A DNA stretch of 64,000 nucleotides from positions 8,990,001 to 9,054,000 of the forward strand of contig NC_046675.1 of the NCBI RefSeq assembly GCF_003369915.1. Reading direction: 5' to 3'. This document shows, one piece after another, positions 13,035 to 28,000 of this stretch; the first letter of the stretch is position 1, and each line of letters starts with the position of its first letter. The translations under genes were made by a program, and so were the position numbers. Below the pieces are notes generated by a model. That model searched no databases and was not told the DNA's origin. It saw nothing but the letters and a program-made list of their open reading frames with translations. This DNA is from Drosophila miranda. Lineage: Eukaryota > Arthropoda > Insecta > Diptera > Drosophilidae.

Positions 13035-16000
13035 CTGCTGCTGCTGCTGCTGCTGCTCTTGCTGCTGCTGCTGCTCTTGCTGCTGGTCCCCCGTTCCGTA
13101 CTCATCATCATCTTCGCTGGCCACGAAGTTATCCGTGAGTGGAACCTGTTGCGGTTGCAGTAGATTTCCCAGATTCGTGTTGGGTATAAGATACCCAGAG
13201 GCACAATCCGCGGCCACAATGTCTTTGAGCAGCTGCTCCTCATCTGTATCATCCTCTGTATCCTCCAGTTCGTCCTCCTCCTCATCCTCATCTTCGTCAT
13301 CGCCGTCTGACCAATCGGCTGGGGGATGTGTAGAGTTGCTGCTGGCCGCCGACGATGTCGTGGAGGCAATCGAATGCGAGGGCGTTGGCGATGGTGCCGG
13401 CGATGCTGTGGGCGTACTGCTGGCCGATAGCGACAACATGGACGGAGAGCGTGGCGGCAACGTCGTTGATTCGTTGCTATTCTGCTGATTGTTGTTGTTA
13501 TTCCGCTGATCTACCAGTCGCTCCACAGTTCCAGCACCACTGCCAGGGCCAGTGCCAGTGCCACTGCTGCTGCTGCTGCTGCTCTTGTTGTTGTTGTTAT
13601 TGTTGCTGCTCGTTGTCGGAGTGGAGCTATGCTCTGGAGTGGGTGCCTCTATGCTGCTGGAGCCCACAGGCACCTGAAAGGCAGAGAAAAACACCATTAA
13701 AAAACCATAAATAAAAGATATATCCGTAGGATTCCAACCTTTGTGTTGATATCCTCATTGGTGCACAAGAGTTTCTCCAATTGATAGAGCTCCTGGTTGT
13801 TGAGGTTCCTCAGGAGATCCCGTATCTTGATCAGGATCGTGCGAAACGGACGAAACATCTCCGACAGCTGATCCCCCGGCATATCCATATCGAGCGGCCC
13901 CTTGGCATAGACCACAAGCCCGGCCACAATGGCCAGACGTGGAATGGAGAACATCAGACCCGGATCGAAGGCATCCACCATATCCTGATCGAGCAGACCG
14001 ATCTTCAGGGCACGCTGCAGCGTCTCCGAGAAGAGGACACCGATCCACTGCTGCATCTCGTACTCGTGACGGGATTTCACCTGCACCATGGCGCTCACGT
14101 AGCTCAGCTCGAACTCGGCAAAGAGGCGATCGAAGATCTTCAGGCTTTCGTACAGCTGCTCGGTGGTGTAGTCGTTGAGGTCCAGATGGAGGGTCTTGCT
14201 GTTGGGGACATTATTCCGCAGGCATTGATCTCTGAGGAGGACCCGCACATTGCCCAGACTCTTGGTGACGGCCTGGGCCAGAGGTCGCATCTCCTTGCTC
14301 TCCACCTCACGATTCATGATCGAAGAGCCGGCCGCCAGGCACTCGGCGCCGAACCACAGCTGTCCGGCTAGATTCTCCTGCAGCACTTCCTCGGGAAACT
14401 TGGCGCGAAATGCGCGCGGATCACGATCCTCGCCGAGCAGCTCCTCCATAATCAGATTCGTGATCGACAGCACCTTGTCCTGTAGAAGAAGAAGGGGTTT
14501 AGTGGACGGCGAGACACCTCTACACCAAGCTCCTTGTTCCTATCCTACCTGATTCTGTCGCAGTCTGCTGACCAATCGGGAGCATCGATCCGGCTCTGCC
14601 CGTCCATCGAAGCTGTCCAGTTCGCTGGCCACCGCCGTCAGCGATCGATCGGCATGGAAAAAGCGCGCCAGCAGCGACTTGTCATCGGCCTGCAAGTGCA
14701 TGTGGGGGGAAATGCGGATATTTATGGATGAGTAACAAGTTCCAACGATAAGGCTTATCGCCCCACAGTCAATTGCAGTGCAAATTATTATCAAGAGGGG
14801 GTTGGGTATGGGGAGAGGGCGGGCCATCGCGCTGAACCGCAAAGAGCGTGTGACAAGTGCATGGCGGATGATACCCCGGCGTAGGCGGTGACGATGATTC
14901 ACGAGATCCACTAGACACGTAGAAACGCTGTCACACAGACTGACGTTTAATTAGAGCTCCGCTTTTGTTGTCTTTTTTTGGGTTTTTTGTTGGATTTCAC
15001 AACAAATCATCGAATCACGTATTCATTGTATATATAAAGTCGGTTGAGAGGTGGTATCTTTAGTAGATAGTGGACTAAACACGATCCATATGTAAAGCTT
15101 AGGATGGGGATCCCATGTATACCCGGTATTGGGAGTGTAGAGGGGTATATTCGATTTGTGTGACAACCGGAAGGAAGCGTTTCCGACCCCACTACGTATA
15201 CATATATATTCCTTATCAGCATCATTAGCCGAGTCGATATAGTCATGTCTGCTTGTTCGTCTGTATTGTTTGACGCCTAGTACTCATTATTATAACCAGA
15301 AGGAGCAAATGGGCCTTTCATGGGCATACTCTGTACCAACTACTGACTGAGTATCGGGGATAAGTGTACAGCCGCTGATAAACTATCTTTGAATAGCCCT
15401 CCACTGCAAACGATCTCATCATTATTGGCATATTCACCCGAGATAGACCCAAATCGTACAGGGATGAACCCCTATTTTATCGATATTTCTGAATTCAAAT
15501 CATTATTTGTTAACAGAATAATGTAACATCACATTATAGCAAAATTATAGAAGTTATCTTAAGAAGTGTTAAGAAAAAGCATAGGGTTTTCATGGAAAGA
15601 CTTTTCTACTAACGATTGGGTTCCAAGGCAGATTAAAGTCAGCTTTCAAACAGCTTTAGCTTTGCTTTGGGCAGAATACCCATAATACCATAATATAACT
15701 CACAAGTGCTAGAAAGGTGCATACCATATATTTTAGTGGTACTACTTGTTCAAAGGATTGCCATAAACCTGTGACCAAATACTAACCAGAAATCTGAAAA
15801 ACTACTAAATCAAACGAATTAATGGAGCAATGGAAATGCCTGTTCATGTAATGCTCTCTTGTGGGTCGTTACAAGCCGCAAGCCTCGTCTGCAGTTGAAT
15901 AATCCAACAATAGAGGTGTTAACAAGCGAAGAAAACTAAAGATGATGCAATGCACTGGTCCCCCAACTTCGGTGTGGAGCCCAAACAACAATACATTTTT

Positions 16001-19000
16001 GTTATCGAACATGCAACACAGGGCACAGATGGTGATTCGAATTTTAATGATATGGATTCATCGGCAGAATCACGTGGCTGCAATTAAGCAGAGGAGCTGC
16101 CTGCCCAAAAGCACGAGATTCTGAGCAGCAGAGAGAGAGAGAGAGAGAGAGAAGCAGAGATCTATACAGAAGCAGGGGACAGATCCAAAGAGAGACAACA
16201 ATAAACAGCGTTTTATCGGCAGTTGAACTTGTTTTCTCCTTCGCATGTCTGTGTGTGTGTGTGTGTGTGCGCTCTCTCTGCTTGATTTTTTGCTCTCTTT
16301 AAATTCGAACTACAACAAAAACGGTATAAAACGGAGTACACAGAGTGCCGTAAGATCAGAGGGGGAAAGGCCGCTTAGATCAGCTAAATATCGAGAGGGG
16401 GAGAAAGGGGAAAGGAAACAAATTGTACGAAATGTGTTTATTATAAAGGTAAACACCAACACCAATCCAAATATCGTTGACTCTTTGCCTTCAAAACTGC
16501 GCAGCAGGCGACGACGAAGCGTCACTGAGATGGAAATGGGGTTTACCAGGCTGCCAGGCCAGGGTATATTCAAGAGAAGGTGCCAGTCGTACTCTCCATT
16601 TGCATTTGCAGGATTTCTGTAGAGGTTTACTTATAACCTGATTCTATATTGGGGAACATTCGTGGAATGAAGGGCGAAAGACCGTATATTTGCTGAAAAA
16701 ATTGCCCATAAGCGAACGGACAAATTTGTTTCATAAAGGACACAGACACTATTCGGCAACCACAAAAAATATGCTTAACAAAATTGTATATTTTTTAAAA
16801 CAAAATTACGACAAGAAAACGAAGAAATCTGGCGGAATGTGAAAACGGGAGCCCTATTTTATGTGATTTCAAAAGTAAATTGGTAAACTTTTGTGAAAAT
16901 GAAAAACAGAGTCTGGGTGAATATTTTGGTAATATTCCAATATTGTGGGAAAAACTAAAACCATTTGGGGAGGATTCCTTTATTGCTTCAAAAAACCGAT
17001 AATCAGCTGTTTGTATGTGCCATTCACATGTGAACGTCGAAGAACTGTGCCCAAAAGTCTCCGCTTCGGCCTCACCTTCTTTAATTACAAACTGTTAGAA
17101 CCTGATTCAAGCAAATAAATAATTCAAGGGAAATTTGTGTGCAACAACAACAAAAATGAGAACAGTTAATTACACTTTTAGCTAGATTTCCAGTTACACG
17201 ATAAAGCCGCAACACAACCACCTCTTCCCACTACATATTCCGGTGTGTTGCAGGTGAATGTCTATGAATGATTCACACACAGCAAATCGATGAATCGATG
17301 CAGAAAATTGTATTCGTATTTGTAGTGGTTCGATATGATTTCGTCATATGTAAGACCATAGGCCTCAAGGTAAACCACACACACACACGAAAAAGGGTAA
17401 TATGTTTTATTGATGTTTAAACAACAATTTAATGAGCAGAAAATGTTTCTGGAAATGTTTGAAGGTGGGAAACCACACAACATTCGTTTTGAAATTGAGA
17501 ATACTATAGGTTGAGGCAAGGCCATGACTAGTTCAATGACTGGAGACGCACGCTTCGCTCAGTGCCACACACGTTCTCCCCCCAGCACCTCCTCTCTCGC
17601 TCGCTCTTGCCATCTCGTTCAGTTCTCACTCTCTGTCTCCGGTTCTGGCCATCATTTCCCGCTCTCTCTCTCTCTCTCTCGTTCTGGCCGTCATGACAAC
17701 ACTGTTTGGCCAAAACGGTGTGTTGACGCCAGTGAACCAGACTTTTTGTAAGTGTCGTCGTTGTAGCCATTAATTAGCGTCGCAATTTAGGGACAACGAA
17801 ATAAAACTGGAAAAGTGAGTGGAAGTATGGCACTCTACATACGGATAAGGTACGAGTAATACAGATAACACCCACACACACACACACACACTCATATGAG
17901 CAAACAGCTAATTTATTGGAGCAGCCAGCAGTCAAAGTAATTGTTTTTTTTTTTTTTTTGCGTTCTGTCCAAATATTGATCGAAATAATGTGAAAGCTAT
18001 ACAGTGGGGATCTACACCCACGTTGGGGGCACAGTAATTATGGGAAAAAGTGATCCCAAGACAGTGAAAGTCTCAGAAATACTTTATTTTCAATCGAAAT
18101 ACAGCGAAATCTTTTGAAAGTTACCCTTAGGAAAGCTTTCTAGGGGCTTATTTGCACTGAAAATGTATCGGAAGATCAATAATCGATAAATACGTAAGAA
18201 ATAATCGATATAATCATAGAACCTTTGCGCTGAATGTGGGCCCAAAAAGAGGGTTAATCGATACAAAAAAGCATATCACTGATAAAACGATAAAAATCGA
18301 AACAAGAAGGTAAACATTCATCGATAAAAATTATGCCCCTTCCACAAATATACACCAAATGTATATCGATGCAATAATCGATCAAAACTATATTAAAAAA
18401 CGCAATAAATATTTATCTAAAGAAGTTTAATCGATAAAGAATCGAAAGAAGATAAACGAACCATAAATCATTGGTAAAAATGACCAAAATCTGTATCGAA
18501 AGCGGGTTAATCGAAGCAGTACGCGATGAAAATGATGTAAAAACAAATTCCACCATAAAATATCGAACAGCCTTGAATTAAATAATGCATTAAGCAACAA
18601 AAGCACTTTACATGCCTCATAAATGCATTAAAAATATTTAGCCAAATCCCAAACGTAATTAAAGAGCCGCATCACTCGACCCTCCCCTCCCTTCCCCACT
18701 ATTCGGAGGAAACAACCAGCAGAAAGACAGGCAGACAGACAGACAAACTACCGACAAAAAAGTTAAATGGTAATTAAAAATTTTAAGCTCGTTTCGAGGC
18801 AAGCGGAACGCTCAACCCCACATGGTGCAGCCACGAATGGGGGGGAAGGGGGGAGGAGAATAATGAGATATGTACCTCCAAGGATACCGCCATCTTTTTG
18901 AGGCTCTCTTTTGGGCACTTGTTTCAATTTTAAATGAGAGGAAATGACGCTTTCTCGTGACTTATTCATGAGGAATATCATCGCAACGAGAGATAGGAGG

Positions 19001-22000
19001 GGACCCCAGACCCCATGGAAACAGTGGGAGATGTTTGCACCTCACATTTGCAAGTGGCATGCCAGTCCAACGAAGCAAACATTTGAGAAATTGATTTGCA
19101 AGGCGGAATAAACAACACTTTTTGCCAACGAAAGTTCCATCACATTTCGAAGTGAAACTTTGCTTGAAAGATTGCTTGAAATTGGAGTAATAATAAGGGG
19201 AACCACATACAACCCATTATCATATTTATTCGGGGGACTATAACATTCGTTTAGCACTCAGAAATCAAGAATTTTATCTGAAATTTACACAGATGTTCAA
19301 ACATTCTAGTACTAAAAGGTTCAGCTACCTTTTCGTTCACTGCAATTTGGATTTGAAATATTTAAGGTATTTTTTTTAGAAGTTTCTAATAGTTTCTAGT
19401 AGTTTCTGGTTTCAGTTAAAACACAAAGCAGATTATTTGCATAAGGTATGAGTGGGAAATGCTTTTGTTGAGGTATTTTAATAATTGTTTCAACTGGTTT
19501 TTGTGTCCAATCAACTAATTGAAAGGCACAGGCCACATAGCCACAGAGCAAGCTTCTGTTTTTGTTTTCGGGATGATAACGAATCGAAAGGCAACTGGAA
19601 AAGAGACGAATACTGATAGTATGGCAGTGAAAACCATATGTTGGAATGCTCTGTTCACGTCACAGATAAAGGTATGCATACTACAGAAGTTTCCCCGTCC
19701 AAAGAAACCTTAAAATGTACAAGCTTTCAACTGTCTTTGATCCCAATTTCTGTGGAAAATTTCTGTGATTAAATTTGAATAGATTTCCATTTGAAATATG
19801 CCACAGGAGTGATTGCAAATAACCTTAACATTAAGGACACAATTTCTGTTTTGACGTCAGAAATGAAACGGCCTCGTGTGCCACGTGCAACAGGCGTCTG
19901 CCTGGTGGAAGCCTTGATATGCCATCGCCATCACCCATCGCCGAGGGGAACAAGGACAAAGCCAAGGACCCTGTGTCTCGTCTCTAGTCTCTTCCTCTGT
20001 GCGGCACGAGGCTTTTGTTCAAAGTTGTTGCTGACGCAAAAGGATTCCCAGCCCAGGAGTGTCTTGCACGGATGGCAGACAGCGGAACGTGACCCTGAAT
20101 ATTATTCTTTGTTGCTATTTTTGAGATGCGTATGGAATTCACTTTATTTTCAATCAGCCATCAATTGAGTAAAAGACTTTAACAAGAAAAAGTACTGCAT
20201 CTGGAATGGGGAATATGAGGAATGAGAGGTGAAAATACGGGGCCACAGATGCCGCGACCTTCTAACGAACCAATTTGTGGACAGTCCACCTGGAGGGGGG
20301 TGGAGGCATGCCCCAGCATCCATCGGCTCGGGTATCGTTTGATACTATTCAAACGATTAAATTGAATTCAATTTCTGCAAACAAACTGCACAATTAAGTG
20401 TCGTAATTTAATTGACGGCAAATATACATATATATCGAGTACTACAAGTACGACTATCGATTGCAACTCTCCGTTTTCTATGGGTTTTCAACCCCAGCAA
20501 AACAGGCTATAAATCACTGCATCTCACGTGATAGATTCCGCTTTGAAATGCGGAATACACAGAGCAACAGTTTTTATTACAATTTACTACAAAAAACCCA
20601 TAAAAAAATATGACGTTTGGGTTCACGCCCTTAAATGATATATGCATCGTTTTGCACTTGGAAAATTATATACCCACAATAGTAATTCAATAGGCAAGGA
20701 AATCCCCCCAAGGGGACCTTTCACTTATGCGAAATACGTACAGTAGGTGTGTAGGATTATTTAGGTGGAAGATCCTTCTATATTAAGGCTTTTGCTTCGC
20801 CAAAAATAATGTTGAGACTTCCTTTTTATAGAGTGCAAGGCATTCAATTACATGGGATGTGTTTCGATTCAGAGAATCAACCGAAGTCCAACTCTACTAA
20901 TTTCGATTTCTATAGGTGAGAGAGCCCTTAAAGTTCGAAGTAATGTTCCGGGACTGTTTTTGGGACTTTTAGGCAATAATTGTTCAACAAATTTTAGTTC
21001 TATATTTTTAAAAGTGGCTTCCGTTTCATAGAACTGGATTCCTAGCAAAAGTTCCATAGTTCCTTAAGCCCTAAGCATTGCTCTTTAATCTGTAGACAAC
21101 TTCTGTTCTACATCCCAAGATATTCAGTCTTTCAACAAAGGATAAACAATGCAAAAAGTGTTTCAGGATACACAAAACAAGCAATACAATGGAAACAATC
21201 ACATGAGTGAGTAATTTATTGGATAAGGCATACTATATATCGGCTACTTTGCGTGATATATCGAGGAAATCCACACAAAAAGAAAGCATTAAGATGCTTT
21301 TACTGGGAATTTGAATGAATAATCAAATGAATATAAGCCATTACATATAGACAATTTTCACTTTTAATGATTGCCAATATTATACTGAAAAATGAGATTA
21401 CAGCATCTTTCTGTGGGCATTTTTAGTAGGCTAAGGACGGGGCATACATACATATGTACATCTCTCTGTGAGACACAGATAAAGAGAAAGAGAAAAGAGA
21501 GGAGAGTGTAAAAGATTGGAAGAGAAACTGAGTCACGGTCACACAAAAATCGTACAATATAATACACTATATACACAGGGTACATATATGTATGTATAAA
21601 TAAACGTGGGGAAGCCTGATAAACAGGCAAATGAATATAAACAAATCAGAAAACACAAGTCTCTTTAGGCTGGTGCCTATATTTATATATAGATTATAAT
21701 TATAATTAAGATTTATAGTATATGAAGCATAGGACACAAAAAAAGATCAAAGATTGAAAATTAAGAAGTTAAGGGTTGAAAATTCCGCATGAAATAAAAA
21801 TAAAAATACGGAAACACAGCAGGAAATAAAATTTAATGAAAATTAAGCAATAAAGATGGACATTTTTGAGCAAAAAAATTGAATTTCTTCAGGAAATAAA
21901 TGTCAAAAATATATGAAAATTCTGGAGGAAAAAAAAAGAAAATTCTTGTTGAAATAAATGAAAGATAAAGATGAGAATTTTAGGAAGATTAAGTGAAGGA

Positions 22001-25000
22001 AAAGATGGAAATATTAAGAACATAAAGTGAAGAAACAAAAAAAATAAAATTCTACAGGAATCCAATGTCTAACAAAATATGAAAACTCTGGAGGAAATAC
22101 ATTTAAGATAAAGAAGAAAATTCTGGTTGAAATGAATGTAAGACAAAGATGGAAATTTTAGGAACATAAAGTCAAGAAAAAGATGGACATTTTAGGAAAA
22201 TAAAATACACAAATAGATGACATAAAATAAAGAAAAATTTGGTCATTTTAGAAAAATAAAAGTAAGAACAAAAAAATATAATTTGAAAAATATCAGAGTA
22301 AAAAAATATTGTAGTTCTTGTGTAAATAAAAGCAAGAAAATTGTCACACAAATCAACCATAATTTTGAGAGATCTCGATCCACTTCTCAGAGGAATAATA
22401 TTTGACATTTCCGCGATTCTCAAAGACAAAGACCAATCATAAACCGAAAACCGGTATAAACCCGACAAATATACCCCGTCAAGAACGAAGAGGGGGGGGG
22501 GGGGGGGTTTTGGGGGGCGGGGAGTAAGTGCAATCAACTTTCAGTCAAAGCATAAAAATTATACAAATTTCGATTCCCTTTATATCGAGGGGAACAAACA
22601 CAGGAAGTCCGTTGTTGTTGCATTTAAGGATTCATTTATTTTGGGATTTAAGAGTTGGCCGAATCGACGGTTCGACGGTTGAACGAACCGCAGCAGAAAT
22701 TATAACTTAATGTGCGGATCGAACCGATTCAATCCGGATCGGATGGAGGAGGAGGAGGAGTAGGGTATTATGTCATAATTTATTCCATTTCGAAAACTAT
22801 ACGGAAAAAAAAAATACAAATTTGCATACAAAAATGATCAAAACATAAGAAAACGAAAGGAAATGCAATAGAAGAAAGAAGAGAGAAGGGAGAGAATCAA
22901 AAGAGAAAGAGAGGTACTAGAAAAGAGTTAAAACAAAGGAAAAATCAATGCGAAAAAATTGAAAACAACTTAAACAAATCCCAATTAAATATATAAATAT
23001 ATATAAATAAAATAATCTCCAAAAAAAGGGAGCGAATGAGTGGAAACCAGAAAAAATTGGAGATCAAGTAATGAACAAAAAGAGAGGGAATAAAGAAAGA
23101 GAAACCGAGGAGAGTGAAGATAAACAAATGAAGAACCAAAGAGAGTTAAATATAACAAAGACAGAAAAAGAGAGTTAGCCCCGAGCATAGGAAAGAGAAA
23201 TATCCCCAAAAGAGATGAAGGAAATGGGGGGGAGGTGGCGCCATCCATTAACCCCAATGCATATTCATGAGTCCCCAAAACACGACACAAAAAAAACATG
23301 TCGCAATGGAATAAATCGATAAACGTAGGCCAAAGCGAATGTTTTTTTTGTTCCCCTTTGTTTTTTCTGTTATCTCACGCCGGGCTCCGCCCAACAGGTG
23401 GGGAATGGATTGGAATGGGAATCCAGTTATATTATACGATGCCTGTTTAAGATCTGATAAATCGAACCCCGAAACGAAATCCAAAACAGATCCGCAGATA
23501 GGCTGTGGATTTCGCAAAATACCTTATTCATGAGTTTTGTGATTAACGCTTGTAGGGGGATTTTAGAGGGGGGAAAAGGGTGATCTTTATGGGGACTTTC
23601 ATGGAAGAAAAGTAAGGCGCCAGCTGCAATTAGCCTTGTTACGCACACGGCATGTTTTTATACCCGATACACAAAATGAGTATTGGGGTATATTAGATTT
23701 GTGGTGAAAGTGGATGTGTGTAACGTCCAGAAGGAATCGTTTCCGACCCCATAAAGTATATATATTCTTGATCAGCATCAATAGCCGAGTCGATTGAGCC
23801 ATGTCTGTCTGTCCGTCTGTCCGTCCCCTTCAGCGCCTAGTGCTCAAAGACTATAAGAGCGAGAGCAACGATGTTTTGGATCCAGACTTCTGTGATATGT
23901 CACTGCTACAAGAATATTTCAAAAATTTTCCCCGCCCACTTCCGCCCCCACAAAGGGGGAAAATCTGTGGCATCCACAATTTCGACGATACGAGAAAACT
24001 AAAAACGCAGAATCGTAGAAGATGACTATATCTTCTAGAGTGCAAAATCTGAACCAGATCGTATAATTATTATAGCCAGAATCAAGAAAACAATTTCATT
24101 TTTTCTCGCCCTGTCTCTTTCTAACACACACGTAGCATAGGCGGCTTTGCTTAGAGTAAAACATTAGCGCCTAGATCTCAGAGACTATAAAAGCTAGAGC
24201 AACCAAATTTGGTATCCACACTCCTAATATATCGGACCGAGACGAGTTTGTTTCAAAATTTCGCCACACCCCCTTCCGCCCCCGCAAAGGATGAAAATCT
24301 GGGGATATTCACAAATCTCAGAGACTATTAAGGCTAGAGTAACCAAATTTGGTATCCGCACTCCTGTTAGATCTCACTATAAAATGTTATCTCAAAATTT
24401 CGCCCCACCCCCTTCCGCCCCCACAAAGGACGAAAATCTGTTGCATCCAAAATATTGAGGATACGAGAAAACTAAAAACGCAGAATCATAGATAATGATC
24501 ATATATATCAGATTGCTGAATCTGGATCAGATCAGATCATTTTTATAGCCAAAAGGAACAAATCAATTTGCACTGGCTGCGCAGCGCCCGACGTCACGCT
24601 CAGACTGATTTTCTGTCTCTCTCGCACGCACTCCTTGTCGTGTCGTTTAATATTAGCGGCGTCTGCCGGAGGAGAGCCATACTGACTTAGTATCGGGTAT
24701 AACTGTAGAGTTGCGGTCTCCGCAGCAACTCACAACGTTCCCCCTCGTTTGTTTATGCATTCACTTGAGAGGCTCAAATACTCAAAAACAGTGGCGACAT
24801 CTAGTGATGGATCAATTTCAGAACATGATATGGTAGTGCCCTATCCCTAGCCCTGTTCCACTATGGGTTTATTTTGTGGCGCGGTTCTTGGTTTAAGTTT
24901 TTTATTAATCTCTTTATTTCACGTCTGTTCTCTTTTCTTGTTGATTATCGAATATCGATATCCCTCTTATCGCAGTATATATCGGGTTCGGTTAGCGTTA

Positions 25001-28000
25001 ATATCGGTAAGGGCTAATATGGGGTTGGTTAGGGTTAATATGTGTTGCCTTACAATTTGCTGTAGTAATTTCCCATAATTTTCCATTCAATATGTTCTCA
25101 ATCAAATAGGTAGAGCTCCAATCTTTACCTTCAATACGCATAAGCCCCACGTTTGTCAATAAATCTTGAATCTTTTAGAGGTTTACCCATGATAAAGAAG
25201 TTCAACCGCAAAAGGCTTTCACTTTCCTTTTGCCATTTCCATATCCATACCCATTGAAGAGGTTAAAGTGCGTCGCATGGAGCCGCGAATGCCGCCACCA
25301 CATGGTGTGCTCTTTCTCTGGGGGGCAGGGGGCGTGGGGTGGTGGTACGTGTGGTACGTGGGCGTTGTTTGTCCACACGCGCATCCGATCTCCCCCCCGT
25401 ATTGGCGGCTGCTCTCATTGATATGCCGGACGCAAAAGAGAGTCGCGTCGCTGCGGCCTTATGCAACGTCTGTCTGATAACTGAAACGCTCTCCCCCCTG
25501 TAGGGCTCCACTCCACTCTACTCCAACGTCTGGTGGTATGGTGGTCTGGTTGTCTGGTTGTCTGGGGAGGGATTAGGTAATAAGTGGAACGGCAATGCAA
25601 TCGACAATTGAAGCTGCTGCCATTCGAAAGTAGGAGAGTGGCAACGAGGCATCGATGCAGCGCCGGCGCTACTTGAAGGCTGTTGCACTTCGTGAATGTG
25701 AATGTGAAAATTTCACCGCTTTTACTTTTACCCCCACAGACTGGTCGGTCGCCTGGCCATTGGAAAAGCGTTTTTTATTTTGTATTTGGTGTCTGGTCTG
25801 CAAAAAACCGTAACGAAACAATTGACATATTGCCGGCCACTCTCGCACATTTTGGAGCCAATGAACCATCGGTTCGGATCGGATCGGATCGTTGGAGAGG
25901 AGCTACGCTTTCAGTGGTCCAACAGCCTTGGGGGGTCATTCCATTCATCCATCGAGCAATTGTGCAATGTTTGACCTGCATTGAACCTGAAATCCCAGTG
26001 GATTCCCATTGGAATGTGCCTCTAATCAGAGATCCCCCCCCTACCCAGCAGACAGACAGCTGTCCATCCATCAATATGGCACACGGAATGAAATAAATAT
26101 AATATTTTTTTCATTCGGCAGGAAATTTACACACCAAATACGCGCGGATTAAGTTGACAAGCAAATATTGAAAAAGTATTCAATAAAACTCCACAGAGAG
26201 AGAAAAAAAGGGAAAACCAACGAAGCAGCAAACCAAATGCCGTGCAACAGTTGCATAATCTTATCGCAAGAAGCCAAAAGATACAGATACAATATCTACA
26301 TAAATATATAAAACATACAGATAGCATAAAAGGTGGGTTGGTTGGGTGCTTGGGCGGTACGATTTTGGGGAACTTATGGAGTGGCAAAAGGGGCAAAATC
26401 CCAATCAATGTTTAAGGTTAATATTTATGGATATTCCCATAAAAAGTGGCAACACTCTTTCTAGCAATGAGGAAACATCGCGATGAAAACTCAACTAATC
26501 TCTAGATAAATTATATGTGATATACACCCCTTTTTACACCTTTTTTACAACAGCTGACAAAACAACGATCATCGCAATTGTTTTTCAACGTATCGTATCG
26601 TATCGTATCGTTTAATTATTTCCTGTAATACCTCTCAATCAATCTCAAATGACTGACAGACAGACAGACTAATAATCTAAGCCCTACATTAAGAACACGC
26701 CCTACTTTTGTGCTCTACTCTGAAAAGCTGAAACCGATTGGGGTTTTTCATTGGGGAAAATTCCATTATATTCAAGAGTCATGGGAACAGCCAAAAATTA
26801 TTTATATATATATATGTATATCGAATGGGTTAACATAAAATATCGATAAAGTACTTGATATTATATTTTTTAGTTTATACTTTAAGTTGAATTCTTGATA
26901 TTTTTTAAGTTTGGAGTAATTTTTCCAAGTTTTCGAAATCTATTCCCACTCAAATCGTTTGAGTTGTGTTCAAACGTTTTTTTCGAGGCACAGGCGCCTA
27001 CGATACACGATTCCCGATGTACCCCTGATATTCTTTGGAATTTCACTCTTTTTATAGAACATCTCAAGAGCTGGCAGGCCTACAATATTCATGTTTTCAG
27101 CCCCCGATCAATCCCCCATGCAGTCCCTTCCTCCTCCAGCTCGTGTTGGGAGTACGTGTGTGTCGCGTTATCAGGGAGGGAGCGGCTACTGTGTGTCGCC
27201 GTTTAATGCGTCACTAAAGTCCACTACTAAGTAGGGGATCAGGGAAGCAGGGTGCCAGGGTGATGTCAGGGTATCAGGAGAGCACGCAACACTCGAACAA
27301 AGGGGCCCTGCCTGGGCCACATGAGTATTCGTATTCGTATTATCAACTAATTTTGTGTTAATTTTTAATAGATCCCCGCGCTCAGTGGAAAAGTTACACG
27401 CGAAAACAGACAAAGACACTGCCAGGCGACTGGGGACTGGCGATTGGGGGCTAATGCTTCCAGTATTTTCTTCTCTCTCTCTCTCTCTCTCTGGTGACAA
27501 GTTCTCCTCAACAACAAAATGATTATTAAATCGTTTATAACAGAAATGAAATAGTTAAGGCATTCCAACAGTGCCAGTGGGGCATCATTTCGGTGGGGAT
27601 TACATTACGAATATACGATGATATCCAAGAAAATCTGTTGAAATTTAAAGGAATTCATAGTTCCAGAAGGTTCCTAGTATTACTGTTTCCATTGAAATAC
27701 CACGTATGGCGAATCTCTGATTTATTTGCAAGGTTTTAAGCGGAATTTTTTCAGTGTTTCCCTAAACGACTAGATACTATCAAAGAAAAAACTTAGGGAA
27801 CTCTTATATTGTTTTCTTTAGGCTAACGCTGGTTCAATGCTGGTTTCCCTTTGCTTTTGTTCCAGATTCTTCCTCCAAGATAGAAAACATTTTTTCAGCT
27901 TGAAATCTGTTTGAATCTGCAGATTTATTGCGTATCCTTTGAGTCTTCCTCAAGATGGTGATAGTTCTATCGTTTCAAAGAATTCTTTCATCAAATCATA

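Noticed and set aside
12678-13163. Plus-strand frame with a long Leu run, and Ala-run frames beside it
   Set aside because: Translation of the CTG complement of the Lst2 polyglutamine repeat.
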